DNA from: Colias croceus
Lineage: Eukaryota > Arthropoda > Insecta > Lepidoptera > Pieridae
Assembly (NCBI RefSeq): GCF_905220415.1
Contig: NC_059538.1
Coordinates: forward strand, 3,224,001-3,288,000
Length of the DNA: 64,000 nt
Direction of reading: 5' to 3'
This document shows positions 33,633 through 46,260 of this stretch, one piece after another. Each line of letters begins with the position of its first letter. Position 1 is the first letter of the stretch. Below the pieces are notes generated by a model. It was not told the origin of the DNA and did no database searches. It saw nothing but the letters and a program-made list of their open reading frames with translations. The translations under genes and the position numbers were made by a program.

Positions 33633-36600
33633 TTTGTAAAACGTAAATGGTAAACTGTGGCAAAAATATGTTTCTTTCATGTAGCGATATTATACAATTA
33701 TTTGTTAATTAATATTGTTATAATACAATAGCGTTCTATAATATACGTATGAATATATATACGTATCACAAATTAACATAATGACATTGTGGTAGTGAAA
33801 ATAATTACGTATTCTTGGTAGTAAAAATACAGTTGCAAGTTATAGGAGGTAGCGGGGTCTTTAAAATTGCATATGTTAGCGGTAAAGTTGCATTTTTGAT
33901 ATCTGTCGTCATATACTCAACTTCATAAAATTTAAAAATGTTATTTATTTTGTTATTTACTATCTATTTCAATGTAAAGATTGTAGGTAATAATATCTAG
34001 GAGCGTACTGCGTAGTACAATAGTAATTTACAATCTATTACCTCACATTACGACATATTTAGTAATCCGTGGTAATAAATTGTTATTGTCGAGAGCTGAT
34101 GCTCCCTGTTCCTGTCGATTCTTAGTGAGCTCTATATTTTAGACTCTAAAATGAAGAGTTGTTTAAATTTAAAAAATATCTATTTTTATTTCATAAAAAT
34201 ATTCCTGCCAAAAAGAAACGAGATTAATTACGACAAGGTCAAGTTACTAATTATTCTTACCGCAATGTATGTATATTTATTATTGTTATCGTTATCGCTC
34301 ATAACTTGCAGAGAAATGCACAAACAAAGTGACACATTCCAAGGCTGTACCAGTGTTTGATACGCCGCTGCCACCGTGAAGGTTTAGGTTATATTTACGT
34401 TACACGAATTTTTATATAACCTTATGTGCTATATGTATACGTGTATGGACAAATATTATATTCAATAATTTAGTCTTATCTTTGGAAAGTTCTAGAACTT
34501 CTTATTCCAATCTCCAATAATAAAATATTATAAAACTTTTGGCCTTCGAACTTTATATTGACTTTGAAATAGGGTACCTACGCGAATTTAAATATTTGGC
34601 GCCTAGAATCAAGTTCTCTAAACTAGCTTGAGTATCTTGTCTGGTTTTGAAAAACATGTTTATTAATGAGCTAAAAAACAGGAAAATAATGCAGATGCCT
34701 GGAAAAAAAAGCCCAGATTGAAAAGTTCAACGCATGTGTGTTACCGCACCGTGTGAACTATAAAGCTACATATCACAGGCCACAGCCAAGACATATTTTC
34801 CTATTACCCACTTTTCACAGAGCATAGCTAAGGTTAAATAGATGCTTATTCCGCATTCGCATCATTATAGTATTACAATATATTGTAAGTTGTCGAGTTA
34901 TCAATTTAACTGTTTAGCGTCCAAGCGCGACTGTCATTGTCATGGCCGATATAATTTTTCCACGTTCTTGCTTCCATATTGTGTTTTGTATTGTTTAAAT
35001 AAATCTTTTAATTCGTTATCACCTTGCGATATATTAACAACGTACCTATTATTAATTTTGGACACGGAGTTTTTTAGATTTTTTATTTGGGTATATTTTT
35101 GTTGACCTCTGTAAGTTATTGGGAAAATTACAAACAACATGTGCAAAATATTGAAATGAAATTCAAGCAACGGCTTAAACATTCTCTTGATACTTTTTTT
35201 TAAACCAAGAAGTATGTAATATGTTGGCTTTTGTATGTTTGTTTTTGAATTCAGTAACTCTACATGGAATTTTCTCTTGAATGATAACATTCTTATGAAC
35301 ATATTTTTAAACAAAAGTAAGTAATCTTAATTGAAACATTTTGATAATATCTATCGTAGTAATTTAACCAAGTAACCTCAATAATTCACTAAAGTTCGGA
35401 GCACTTGGTTTATTCCATTTTATTGGAATACTCTACGATCCATCAACCTAAAAGCGTTAATGAGTATGGTAGCCGTTTGTGTTATCATCGTACCTTTTAC
35501 AAATTCTGATAACGATTTTGGTCACTTTATTAGATTACTTTATTTACACTATTACTGAGGTAGGCGCTATCTACTACCTACAAGATAAGTGCTCTATTCC
35601 CGTATTATTCTAAAAACGACGATTAAGGTATTGTGTGCTTTTTGTTAAATTTATGCGTAGGACCGAAATTTCTTCGATAAACTAAACATTTTTGTCGTAC
35701 AGTCAATTAATATCCCTTTTCCAATAACAAAGCCGGAAAAAGATTAGGCATAAAAACGTTTCCTTAACTTCCAAAATTAATTAAAGACGTAATGTAACGC
35801 ATTTTACAAGTAAGATGAAAAAATCGACAATTCGCATTCGTCGTTTGCCAAATTGATTTTTAATTCGTTCACATTGAAATACGGAAATTAGCGAATAGAA
35901 GGTTATGGCGCTTGGCTAAAATATACATAGCAGGTTGGCGTCATACAACTTTTATAGCGAACACTTATATTACTTTAGCTATCTCCCAAGTGTGGCGAAC
36001 AAACATTCACTGTTTTAACAAGCCGAGGTTGAGACAACACCTTCGCTCTTATCGAAAAACATACATTGCAACTACTGAATTTTTACAGCCGATAACACCA
36101 CTATAAATGTATTTTATGGTCACCAGTAATCCTGGCTGGCTATGAAAACAATGCTTAGGAGAGTTATATTTTCGAAAGTTTTAATTAAGTCGTCTTCCAA
36201 ATGATTAGCATAGTTATCAATGATCTCATTCCTGCAGGGTTTGCTGTCATGAGGGCTCGGCCTTGTACTTGATGCATATCGATTGAAATCAGTTTAGTGA
36301 ACGCTTATTACGATGATTGTAACTTTTTATCATACAATGAACCGATATTACATGCAGAAGCGCAAAACAAAACAACCACCGGACAGGTTTCAAGACTGGA
36401 TCTCTCCAGGGCGAATGTCCTTTTAATATTCAGTATACTTTATCATCAGATATTCTCCTACATAATGTCTGTAATTCCATTATCTTATGTAATACTCTTC
36501 CAAGATGTTAAGATGCGTCAATAAAAAGTTGATAGATGATCTCTTATACGAGAAATGTACGTGGTTAGTTTCAATTTTTAATTAAATCAAATTGCCGTTT

Positions 36601-37239
36601 GCTGGCTCCGATGTGATCTTCCGAATTAAAATACCAGTGGAGACGTGGAAAGTTTTCGAATCATTTAGATTCTTGGTATTTTAGACGAGAGATAGATATG
36701 GTTATTTTAATTCCATCGTAGTTATCTAAGATATTGGATAATTTTAAGAGCTTTGAGTTTCACCTTCGCTGAAGAAATATATTTCCTCGAACATTATATT
36801 GGGTTCAACGAATTCATACAAATTAGTTTAAAACTAGTGAGCTTCACGAGATTTCCATTTCGAGGAAGTTAGGAAAAACATTTGGCACGAGAACATTGTT
36901 TCTCTGCCAAACAGGTTATCCTCTTGTGATGATTTCACCATAATACTTTTGAGAAAGTGTCACATAAATTTATTATTATCTTTATATTTTATCTTAAAGT
37001 GTGTAAATTATATCAAAAAGTCTTTTCACAATACATTATGCCGTTCGATAAAAAAGTGAAATACCTACCAGGTAAGAAGAGAAAATAAACTACTAGATAG
37101 TCAATAAATTCTTAATTTAGTATCTAATACGATATAACTTTCATTTAATTAACCAGATAAGATATAATTTCCTCTGGAATATGCCAAAAAAAGTACTAAA
37201 GAGTCACGCAAAAGCGAAATCACGGGAAAATTTGCGCAC

Positions 37240-37562
37240 AAATTGTACATCAAGTGTGGAATGGTCAGCGCGTATTCCGCCCGCACGCCGGCCGCGGCTC
37301 GAATAGCCAATTGCCGTATAATTTGTAAACATTACAAGAAATTCAAAATAAAAGTCCGCTGCACTTTATATCACCTGTCATCCCCGTCCGTCGCAAGCGC
37401 ACACTCAACACTTTGTAGCGACACAGAAAGGTGGTGTACGCAGCGGTTTCATTTCGCGGTTCAATTTTCAATTAAAAATCTAACGCGCCGCGATCTAATA
37501 TAAATTTGTTAGCTATTGCTACTGTGGCTCGTGAATCGGTTCGATTAAGTGCTTTGTTAAAC
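37240..37562 (+). promoter_or_regulatory. CpG-rich probable promoter and leader of start exon 1e
   Basis: From 37240 to 37500 the sequence is clearly richer in CpG (GCCCGCACGCCGGCCGCGGC, CATTTCGCGG, ACGCGCCGCG) than the AT-rich intron around it. It directly precedes ATG 37563. A promoter is inferred from composition and position; I see no certain TATA or initiator. Confidence 0.45.
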
Positions 37563-37599
37563 ATGAAAACTGATTACGCTATGGATGATATGCAGAAAA
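37563..37599 (+). CDS. Drip: Aquaporin candidate start exon 1e (MKTDYAMDDMQK)
   Basis: ATG at 37563 opens twelve codons (MKTDYAMDDMQK) and one base before a consensus donor, GTAAGT, at 37600, phase 1. Joined to the shared exon it gives K-R-T-S-S-I-I-G. It is the start candidate nearest to the shared exon (2.5 kb) and sits just after a CpG-rich leader, which makes it the best candidate for a main promoter. A phase-1 acceptor (TTGTTAG, 37506-37512) upstream would allow an 87-base symmetric cassette instead, but the CpG-rich leader favours a start exon. The acidic short N-terminus lies in the cytosol. Confidence 0.6.
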
Positions 37600-38625
37600 G
37601 TAAGTTCGGCATGATTTTTTAGTTTATTATACAGAAAAGTTATGTAAATATTACATAGGTAGACTAATAAGCCAAGAAATATTGTTATTTTTGTAATATA
37701 TCAGGAAAAATAATAGACATAAAGTAGTCATTTGTAGGTACACATTAAATTATTAGAAATTATGTTCAATTTCATAGATCGTTAAAATTCGTTTAAATGA
37801 TCGATAGATATATTCTATTACTAGTTTTTAAGTATTTTAAATATATATTATTTTAACAACTATATAAGAAATTATGGAGAGACTTTAATCACAAATAATA
37901 AACCGGCTTTCGATTCATTTTTTGCGCACAAGAAAGTACCTATCAAGTAAATATTTTTTGTGTAGGTGGAGTTAATATTTGATAATATAAATTGTTGAAG
38001 TCATAGCTATTTTTTCCATTAACAAAACATCAAAATAATAAAGATTAGACTAAGAAATATATATTAATGTTTTATATATAATAATATGTAAATCATCGTC
38101 AAATAAGATCTAAGTGAGATCTACGCTTCAAAATTAGTAATTTGTCTACTTGAAATCTGTTGATCTTTAAATACCTACCTACTAGCAGATTACACAATAC
38201 ACATACATTCCATACATTCTATAATTCTATATGCTATTTGCAATATTTTCACGGTTTAATATATAATTATTATATCTAATACCTATTTATTTAAAGTTAA
38301 ACTAGTTAATTGAAAAAATATGAGACGTTTCCTTGCTACAAATATTAAACAGAACTAACTCGTGATTATCTTAATCAAGATTTTACTTATGATTAAAACG
38401 ATGAGAAAAAGTTAAAAGATAAACATTAAAATATTATGTTTTATTAATAAATTGTATAAATGTTTTAAAACAATAACATTACACATATTACGTGTATAAA
38501 AAGGCGCGGTGAGAACGACTACTAGTCGATTCAACACAATCAATCATCATTACATACTTTAGCATTTATTTTATTAGCTTTGTTTATGTTTGCATCATTA
38601 TAAGAAAAAATCTATAAGTATCACA

Positions 38626-38878
38626 TTAAAATAAAAACCGCAAGGTGCGAGTCGGACTCGAACACGAAGGAGTCCGTACTGTCATCTATTATAGAAAATC
38701 ACGTTTGTTATAGGTATATTGAGCAAAATACGAAAAAAAACTTTTGAGTGTTTGTCGTTATAGCGGCTACGGAAATACATCATTTGTGAAAATTTCAGCT
38801 TTCTAGCTATCACGGTTTATGACATTTAAGACAGACAGACAGCGGAGGTTTACCCTTTTGGTACGGAACCCTAAAAAA
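38626..38878. mobile_element. Short copy of the CCGGCCAAG-type repeat
   Basis: It begins AAAACCGCAAGGTGCGAGTC, GGACTCG and GTCCGTA, and ends GGTACGGAACCCTAAAAA after a GACAGACAGACAG run. It contains GTTATAGCGGCTACGG and CTAGCTATCACGGTTTATG, as in better-kept lepidopteran copies. Confidence 0.65.
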
Positions 38879-39369
38879 TAATGGAACCTTGTAAGATGGT
38901 AGAGAATAAAAAAATCTATTGGAAAACGTTAAATATACAATAATTGTTCGTTTACTCAACCTAGGATATGTTCATTTGTATTGTTATAAGTATAAAACAA
39001 TTCTGTAGTATTTAATATCTCAATATTTAAGCGTACTTGACCGTGTTCTTAGCGTTTCTTATTTGTTTTATACTATTTACATATTATTATCAATGCTATC
39101 GCTATTGTTTAGCAATGAATGTTGCCTTTACGTGGTTTTCATTTTCAATTTGTTATGAAAAAATTTTACGATTGTATTTTTTTTTTATTTCCCTAGTAGT
39201 AGTTAACTTCAGTCCTCATTAAAGAAATACACCAACCAGACTACATTTATATTAATACTACATTTATACTACATTTAATTTAATACTACATTTACATTTA
39301 TATAAATTATTATGGCAATATAGGCTTATTGTTTAATAAAAAAACTTCAGTTGCACCGTAAAATATGTA

Positions 39370-39554
39370 GGGCTATTAAAGTTGGTCGCGGAAGAATTCT
39401 AATCAATACCCGCGGCCCCATCATTAAAGCGGCTCGACGGAACACAGTGGGGTTTTAGTCGGTAAGAATCCGACATAACCCACGGCTCCTTCCCCGGGGG
39501 CCGTGGGTATCTTTGGAAGATTTCCCCACTATAAAAAAAAGGGCTATTAAAGTT
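39370..39554 (+). mobile_element. Young short retroposon with 14-bp target duplication, copy 1
   Basis: About 157 bp (39384-39540), GC-rich, ending CCCCACTATAAAAAAAA. GGGCTATTAAAGTT occurs at 39370-39383 and again at 39541-39554, an intact target duplication. The copy at 56467-56631 differs at only a few positions. No clear tRNA A/B box pair is visible. It is either a SINE without a tRNA head or a 5'-truncated LINE tail (the GGTTTTAGTCGGTAAGA word suggests the latter). Confidence 0.8.
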
Positions 39555-40101
39555 AACAAACGTCAATTTAACATTTTTATGTTAGTCACGTTACAAATAA
39601 GGAATAGTGTAATTTCAGTATGAAGCTATGATTTCAATTTTGGTGACCCGTGACATCAAACAACAAGCTTGAAACAAAAATATTTTTAATATAGTTTCTA
39701 TTACACGATACATAAACATTAGAAAACGGAAACTATAAAATGAAACATTCAAAACATAATAAATTAATAACATCAAAGAACGAAATCGTAGAAATCGTTT
39801 TAAAATTTTCATAATTAGATTGAACTCGGAAACTTTGCTCTTCCAATTTATGTACTGTATGTGTGTAATGTACTTCTATGTTAATGATAAATACTTCTTG
39901 AACAATTTCTACAGATTAGAATATTCATTTGTAATTTCTACATCTTGGTAATAAGTAATAACAATACTTATTAGGACTCTATTTAGAATACAGGGTACGA
40001 AGTAACTTATAGTACCTGCTTGAATATTCGCTACTTCTTCCAGGGGTAAGAAAACGACTTACGTTCTTGAATATAGGCACTAATTCCGATCATCCTCACA
40101 G

Positions 40102-40298
40102 GGACGAGCTCCATCATCGGGCTCGCTGACGTCACAGACAACAAGCTGATCTGGAGGCAGCTCCTCGCAGAGCTGATGGGCACGTTCCTCCTCACCTCCG
40201 TAGGAGTGGCTGCTTGTATCGCGATCTCTGCGAGCAACGCGCCGCAGGTCACCAGCATAGCCCTGTGCTTTGGTTTGCTGGTTGCATCGATTGTACAA
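40102..40298 (+). CDS. Drip: Aquaporin shared exon 2: first two membrane helices
   Basis: Acceptor CCTCACAG ends at 40101 and donor GTAAGT starts at 40299; phase 1 in, phase 0 out. It encodes (numbering from exon 1a) residues 8-73: a cytosolic GLADVTDNKLIWR segment, helix 1 (LLAELMGTFLLTSVGVAACI), a loop, and helix 2 (SIALCFGLLVASIVQ). Phe64 (codon 40269-40271) occupies the first position of the aromatic/arginine filter of water channels. The DVTDNK-W-R motif resembles the start of insect DRIP water channels more than other insect subfamilies. The protein would sit in the plasma membrane and pass water down osmotic gradients. DRIP rather than PRIP is my best call, not a proven one. Confidence 0.93.
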
Positions 40299-43200
40299 GT
40301 AAGTTTGTAGTTTGTGTTAATAGTGTACCTAGGTGTTGAGAACAACGGTGTTTAAATAACATGCTACAGTGTTTCATATCAGCGGTTTTATTATTAGAAT
40401 ATGTTCAGATCGATATCGCCATATATTCAACTAGAAGTAGCTTTGAATTAATACAAATTATGGTCAAATTTTTAAATATGTAAGTGACTTAAAGCCCCGA
40501 AAATTGTCTAATAAATAGTAATAAATCTTGACTGTGTTGGCTGAAACAAGAATGATGAATAAATTTAATTTAAATATTCAACACAAATTTAACCCTGAAA
40601 GTAATATAAGCTTCAAACGAACTTCTCGAAAGCTTTAAAGTTAGTTGTCATGAAATTATTTGTAATATTTCATTTTAATTAAACGTCCAATTTAAAAAGA
40701 TAAAACATTTCTAAAGACGTTCTACTAATTACAAGTTACAAATGACCCTACTTATCAACATCATCGCAACAAATAAAGCAATCAATAATCCAGATTAAGT
40801 CAATTTATTCAATGTCCGGCCTCTCTCACGCGGTCGCAGGCCTGTAATCACTCGAGTGTAAAATGTATTACACATGTTCCGTTCAATATCATTAAAAGGC
40901 CAATATGCAAAATAGACGAATTAGTGAGCCTTGACATACGAATACAGCCAGTATATATATCTCTGTTCGACACATAATGCCGGATGGATTTGACAGCCAT
41001 GGCTACGAGCGTTCGATACGGCTCTCTTATGTTATTTACTGTCAAACTCATAAAGGGTAACTGTCAATGCCAAGTTCCGAGCACACATTTGGAAATTTCA
41101 GGCACTATTATGATTTGCTAACACCTTTTTACACGGGTATCGTCATTAAACAAACTATCGGAGAATGTTATCGCGTCGATTGGTCACGAATACTGCATCT
41201 GTAAATCACGCCCGCTTAACCTCAGGCGTTGCGCAAATTGATCAAATGTTTGATATATCTGTGACACAGCCATTGATATTTTTAATTTATACTGATCAAA
41301 AACTGTTGATTAATCTTATTCAATCAACCATTAACGCTTCGAGTCCTATTACAAGCCTTTATTTTTGAATTACGAATGTCTATTACAGCTCTTAATTTTA
41401 CCTACAGCCTTACAGGTTTGTCCGTTCGCATTTTTGCACAGGCTAACCGTAACATATTATTATTACATTGTCTTATTGCGTGTTATAAGTAACTAATAAT
41501 GCACGATGCACATATTTTATAATATATGATTATTCCGGTAGCTATTATTAAGTTACTCACGACAATTGACATAAAATACACCAAATACCAATTAAAACTG
41601 CTTCCTTAGTGTTAAAGTAGCACAATTGGTTTCAACAATAAAATAATCTAGTTTTTAGTTGCTCTTGCTTGTTGCTGTAACAGTGTTGTTATAATCACTG
41701 ATATCAATAGAGAAGATTGTATCGATATGTGAATTAGGTTTTTTTCGTAGTTAATAGTTTTGATCACTGAGATTTTTTTTTGTTTTTTTAAGCATGTTGG
41801 AGCTTGAGGTGCATGTAAATACTTATAAAATGCTGCAATATAAAGTGGTTATAATGTATCCAAAATGAATAGATTAATTAATACGCGGTTTGTTATATTA
41901 ATATGAATATGAATATCACGATGTTCTACGTGTTGTTATTTATAATTACAGCAGCAATCAGTGCATTATCTCTTAAGTTTCCTCATTCAAGAGGACACGA
42001 AATTATATTTAAATACATGTCCTTAATAAGGCTTCATTAGGTTACCTACTTCCGTAGGAAGTTCATTAGTGGAATTCTAATGAGAAAGATGACCAAATTT
42101 GATATAGATTTAAAATATGTTATTAGATTTGTATTGTAATAGTACAAACCTTTTACAAGATAATGTTAATACGATTATTATTGTGAAATACATGGAACTC
42201 TGACTTAAAATTTTCCATCTATCTTAATGTGTATGTTTTTTTATTGCAAATTATTTTTGCACCAAATTGACCCTTGATACATTTATGACTCACTTCAAAC
42301 TGGGGAAGTACGCAAACGTTCCCAAAATTGTTGCTTGCGTCAAAGGCATAATTATTTTATTTTTCGACTTCAGACCTTACATTTTAATAATACCTTTTCG
42401 GTAAATTGCTCTGTTTGTTTTTCATCAATTTTTTTAAAGATCTCGAACTATCGATTCTCCGGCGATTCTTCTAGAAGCAATGAGATAGAACTTATCGAAG
42501 CGGTGTTAATTATAAATTATACACTACGACGTGAAAACTTTCCAGCTTCCGTCATTTTTTAAACGTCGTAAAAATGACTATTCAAAAATACTTGTAAAAG
42601 TTTACATAATAAAGAAATTTGAGCCTAGAATAGAGTTTAACTGATCAACGATTATTAAGTGTGAACTAGGTATGTTTGGATTTTCTAAGTCGAATAATGA
42701 ACCAATATAATTTAACGAGTGCGTTAAAATCACGTGCGAAGTACAACATCCCTACCTATTGCGAATTTGCTATAGCCTGCCTCAGAAAATTATGCAGTTA
42801 TAAATACATAGCTGCAAGATATGGGAAATAAAATGAGTCATTTCAAATTAGTGTTTTGAAGTAGATTAACCCGTCGTTCGTTCACATTAATCACTCAGCA
42901 TGTTACACTTGACATGCTGTAAAACAGCAATGCTGCGATGGGCTTAATGCGTTCTTGGAATTATTGCTTCAATAACTTCTAAACGAGCTTATTTTGTTCG
43001 GTTTTCCTTCTAGTTGACTTTGACAAGTGAGCCACTTAATATTAAAAGCCTATATTTATAAAAGCATTTATTTTATATCCGTTAAATTTTAATTAGAAGA
43101 CACGACCGTTTTCATTCGTTATTTTTATGGTATATTATTATAGTATTAGGAAAGCAGATTCTCACTATCTACCTACGTTATAATTTCTTGCGAGAAGCTT

Positions 43201-46032
43201 GAACTATCCAATCTAAAGGTAAAATTAAATATCTTTTAATATTGAAATGTTACAAAATTTTGTAATGATATAGAAGTTCCCAGTAATTGTGAACTAATTT
43301 CTATAAAAGGCAATTAACTTCATGTATTAGGCCGATTTAACACCCGTTAAATAATCAAATATTCAAATACCCGCAATAAAATAACGGGAATATTTAACAC
43401 GTAATAATATGGTTTAATTGCACAATCAATTAATGGGCAGATACCTCGTGTTTGGGTGTATCCCGTTATGATGTTCAATATGTACGTATAACAGTTACCA
43501 AATAGTTACAGTACAACATGACTGTGAACTTAACTGAACGCCCTTGACTGCTCACTTTTCTTACACATTATTAGCGTGTGTGTTACGTGTTACGTGTATT
43601 GTAATAGATGTTCAACAGCTTTCAAGCTTGTCGGACGTGCGATGGGTAAAACTTAATTGTGAAATTAATGTTGAAAATTTTATGAAGAGAAAATTGAAAG
43701 ATGTAAACGATGTAGTATAAACATTCAAGGTTGCTAATAAAATAGTCGTTAAAATAAACTTGATGAGTCATTTATCAGTGATTAATATCTTTGAGCCCTT
43801 AAAGCACCTGAAAGCCTTCATGTTCATTTTCTTATTTGATACAATTTTTTCCACGTAGATTGAACATGCGGTAATCTTTATAAATCAGTGTTGCTTAGCG
43901 TTAACTAATCGAAGGAAGTTTGGTGTTCATTAATAACTTGCTTTTTATTTTATCTAATCACAGCGGGAGGTCAAATTCTTGATTGTAGATAATGACATAA
44001 CAGTAGCTGATAATAGATAAGATTGAATCACTAATTGGTCCATAGAAATGTTGATGCAGATACCGATTGGCAACTGAGTATATTTTGTGTTTTATAATTA
44101 ATCAAAAATATAATACTATGGTATGATATGTTGCGAGAATGATTTCTAATAATTTGTATTACATACCTATTAATATTTTTTGCTGAACCTAAAATAAACT
44201 CGTGAATTTTATAAAACATATTACATTATTGTATTTAAATTTGTTAGTTTTATACTGCTTTCTAGATAATGCGATACATCAATATGTGTGCAACTACAGT
44301 GGCAGAAAATTTCTTAATATACAATCCTGTTTGATGTTTCTGTTATGTTATTATCTATGAGATATAGTTATACAATATAGGATAAAGAATAATGTATTAC
44401 GTGTTAAATTGTTATTGGATACAATTGAAAGCATTTCAAATGAATTCGATTCGCTCCGATTACGATTTATGATCTTATTGTCTTTCATATGTTTCTTACG
44501 TTCGTATAAAACATAGGATAATTTAATTGAATTTATATACAGTAGATACCTATAGATATTATAACGAAATTACGAAACCGAAAATTAACAGAAATAAGTA
44601 TTAAAAATACATTATACCTACACAGATGTTACGGTAACGAGAAATAAATGATTATACTATTAATATGGTATAGCGTTGAAATTTAAAATTTAATTTTTAA
44701 TATTAACAAGCCAAAGACATACAAACATTACTACACCGAATGTAAATGCAAAACAGTCTATCGAATCTGTTAACAATAGCATTGGTATGTCCAGTATAAC
44801 CAGTACTATTCCCTGGATAACATTGCGTCACGACTCTTACACAACTGTCAATCACGCATTACCATCACAATGATACAATGATATGTGATACCAATGCCAC
44901 TTCCCACACATGTTATAATAATATATCTCACAGAGAAAATACATTTTTCCTGACCGGCATAATGCCCGGTTGCTTGCTTGAAGATCGAAGATCGATTGTT
45001 GATTCCAAAAAGAACATTCGTCACGTTAGACTGGTTTCATTGGTTATATTCAATGGAAAATCAAGCAGAACATTCATGTAAATTAGCTTAACATTTGGAT
45101 GTTTCCAGAATTATCGAGTTAAAAAAATTAACAGTAATGTCTTTTATATGTATTAATAGAGTGCCTACATATTTACAGCCATAATATTATCATAGTGGCA
45201 TGTCACTCTATCGATCAAGAAGAATACTGGCTACAATGACATTTATTCCAAAATAAAGTATTTTTAGTTAAAATGTAACCAAGTCTACCTTTTACGGAGT
45301 TGCCTTAAGTGCGTTGGTTACGAAAAATTGTTTGTTTCATTAAACAAATATTCATTTACGTGCGTATAGTTGTTTGTGAACCTTCGAAGTCTTGCATTTT
45401 ATGATGCAGTAGACCTCAGAGGTGTCTTTAATAGCTATTTTCAATTTAAATACATACATTAGCAAACACAACTCATTACTGTGTTTCTTAATGGTTAAGT
45501 ATCAAAAATTAATGAGGTCCTTAAATTTATTTTTCAATCATCCGGTCCTATACCTATTTAATATTATTTATTAAAAGTGGTCAATTTTTGGTATTTATGA
45601 AGGTGATACATTTTATTTTGTCTTCTGTCCTTCATATTTAAATTTAATTATTTCAAATACATTTTTAAGTCATGTAAAAATATTGGTATTAATATGAACA
45701 ACTCAATACGATATTATTCACAAGTACCGCTATCTATCAAGCACTCACATTCAACAAAGGAAAGACAAAAAATACAAATGTAATTGAAACTAACAGGAAA
45801 TCGAAATTGCTTACCGAAAAAAAAAATACTTAGAATCTAGCCAGTATTTGCTGGTAAAGTGTCAAGTGTATATTTATAGATTTATCATTATTGTAATATT
45901 TGTTTTCAGTAACATCTCTTTGGAATAATTTAATTTTAGTTTTATATGGGTTTTATGCTAACGGGATTTACATGATTTTACTCAAAAATGTAATATGTAT
46001 ATTGTAAGGTTCTTATGTGACAAATTAAAGTA

Positions 46033-46260
46033 CTAGGTTTGCGGCTTTGCCCGCGTTTTCAAAACTCAAACTCAAACTCAAACATTTATTTATTCAATTA
46101 GACTTCTTCGAGAAGCACTTTTGAAACGTCAATACATATTTTTATCATTTACATATACATATTTTTTTCAAAGATTTCAAACCCGCATAGATCCCATTCC
46201 TGTGGGATTTCCCGAATAAAAAGTAGCCTATGGTTTTTTCTGGGTCTTTAGATAGATGTC
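46033..46260 (+). mobile_element. Family B copy interrupted by a LINE tail
   Basis: Family B reads ACTAGGTTTGCGGCTTTGCC, then GCGTTTTCAAA. It is broken at about 46057 and resumes at about 46180 with TTTCAAACCCGCATAG, followed by TGGGATTTCCCGAAT. The break holds ACTCAAACTCAAACTCAAAC plus about 100 bases with TTCTTCGAGAAGCACTTTTG. It reads as a minus-strand LINE 3' end with a TTTGAG microsatellite tail. TTTCAAA at both junctions may be its target duplication. Confidence 0.6.

Larger units (their letters stand above)
26031..37512. other. Long intron with transposons, no shared exon
   Basis: Contents I can support: the repeated word (26507), an exon-like stretch (26612), a Harbinger-type MITE (27394-27546), nested TA-flanked elements (28155-29616) and a transposon left end (33461-33632). 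Between 29.7 and 33.4 kb and between 33.7 and 37.2 kb I see only AT-rich sequence and short open frames (30.0, 34.2, 34.9, 35.9 and 36.3 kb) without domains. Confidence 0.6.
37600..40101. other. Intron before the first shared exon
   Basis: AT-rich. It holds a CCGGCCAAG-family copy (38626-38878) and a young short retroposon (39370-39554). The 3' end has a branch-like CACTAATTCC and the acceptor CCTCACAG. Confidence 0.6.

Noticed and set aside
34151..34360. 69-codon hydrophobic frame as a small gene
   Set aside because: AT-driven composition, no splice or promoter context, no domain.
35295..35316. ATG-MNIFLNK-GTAAGT, another phase-1 start exon
   Set aside because: Seven codons only, no promoter-like context, and such a match is expected by chance in 64 kb.
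36297..36524. 75-codon frame after a TCAGTT-like initiator
   Set aside because: No ATG at the start, no matching donor phase, no domain.
40031..40345. Minus-strand frames opposite aquaporin exon 2
   Set aside because: Antisense shadows of a GC-rich exon.
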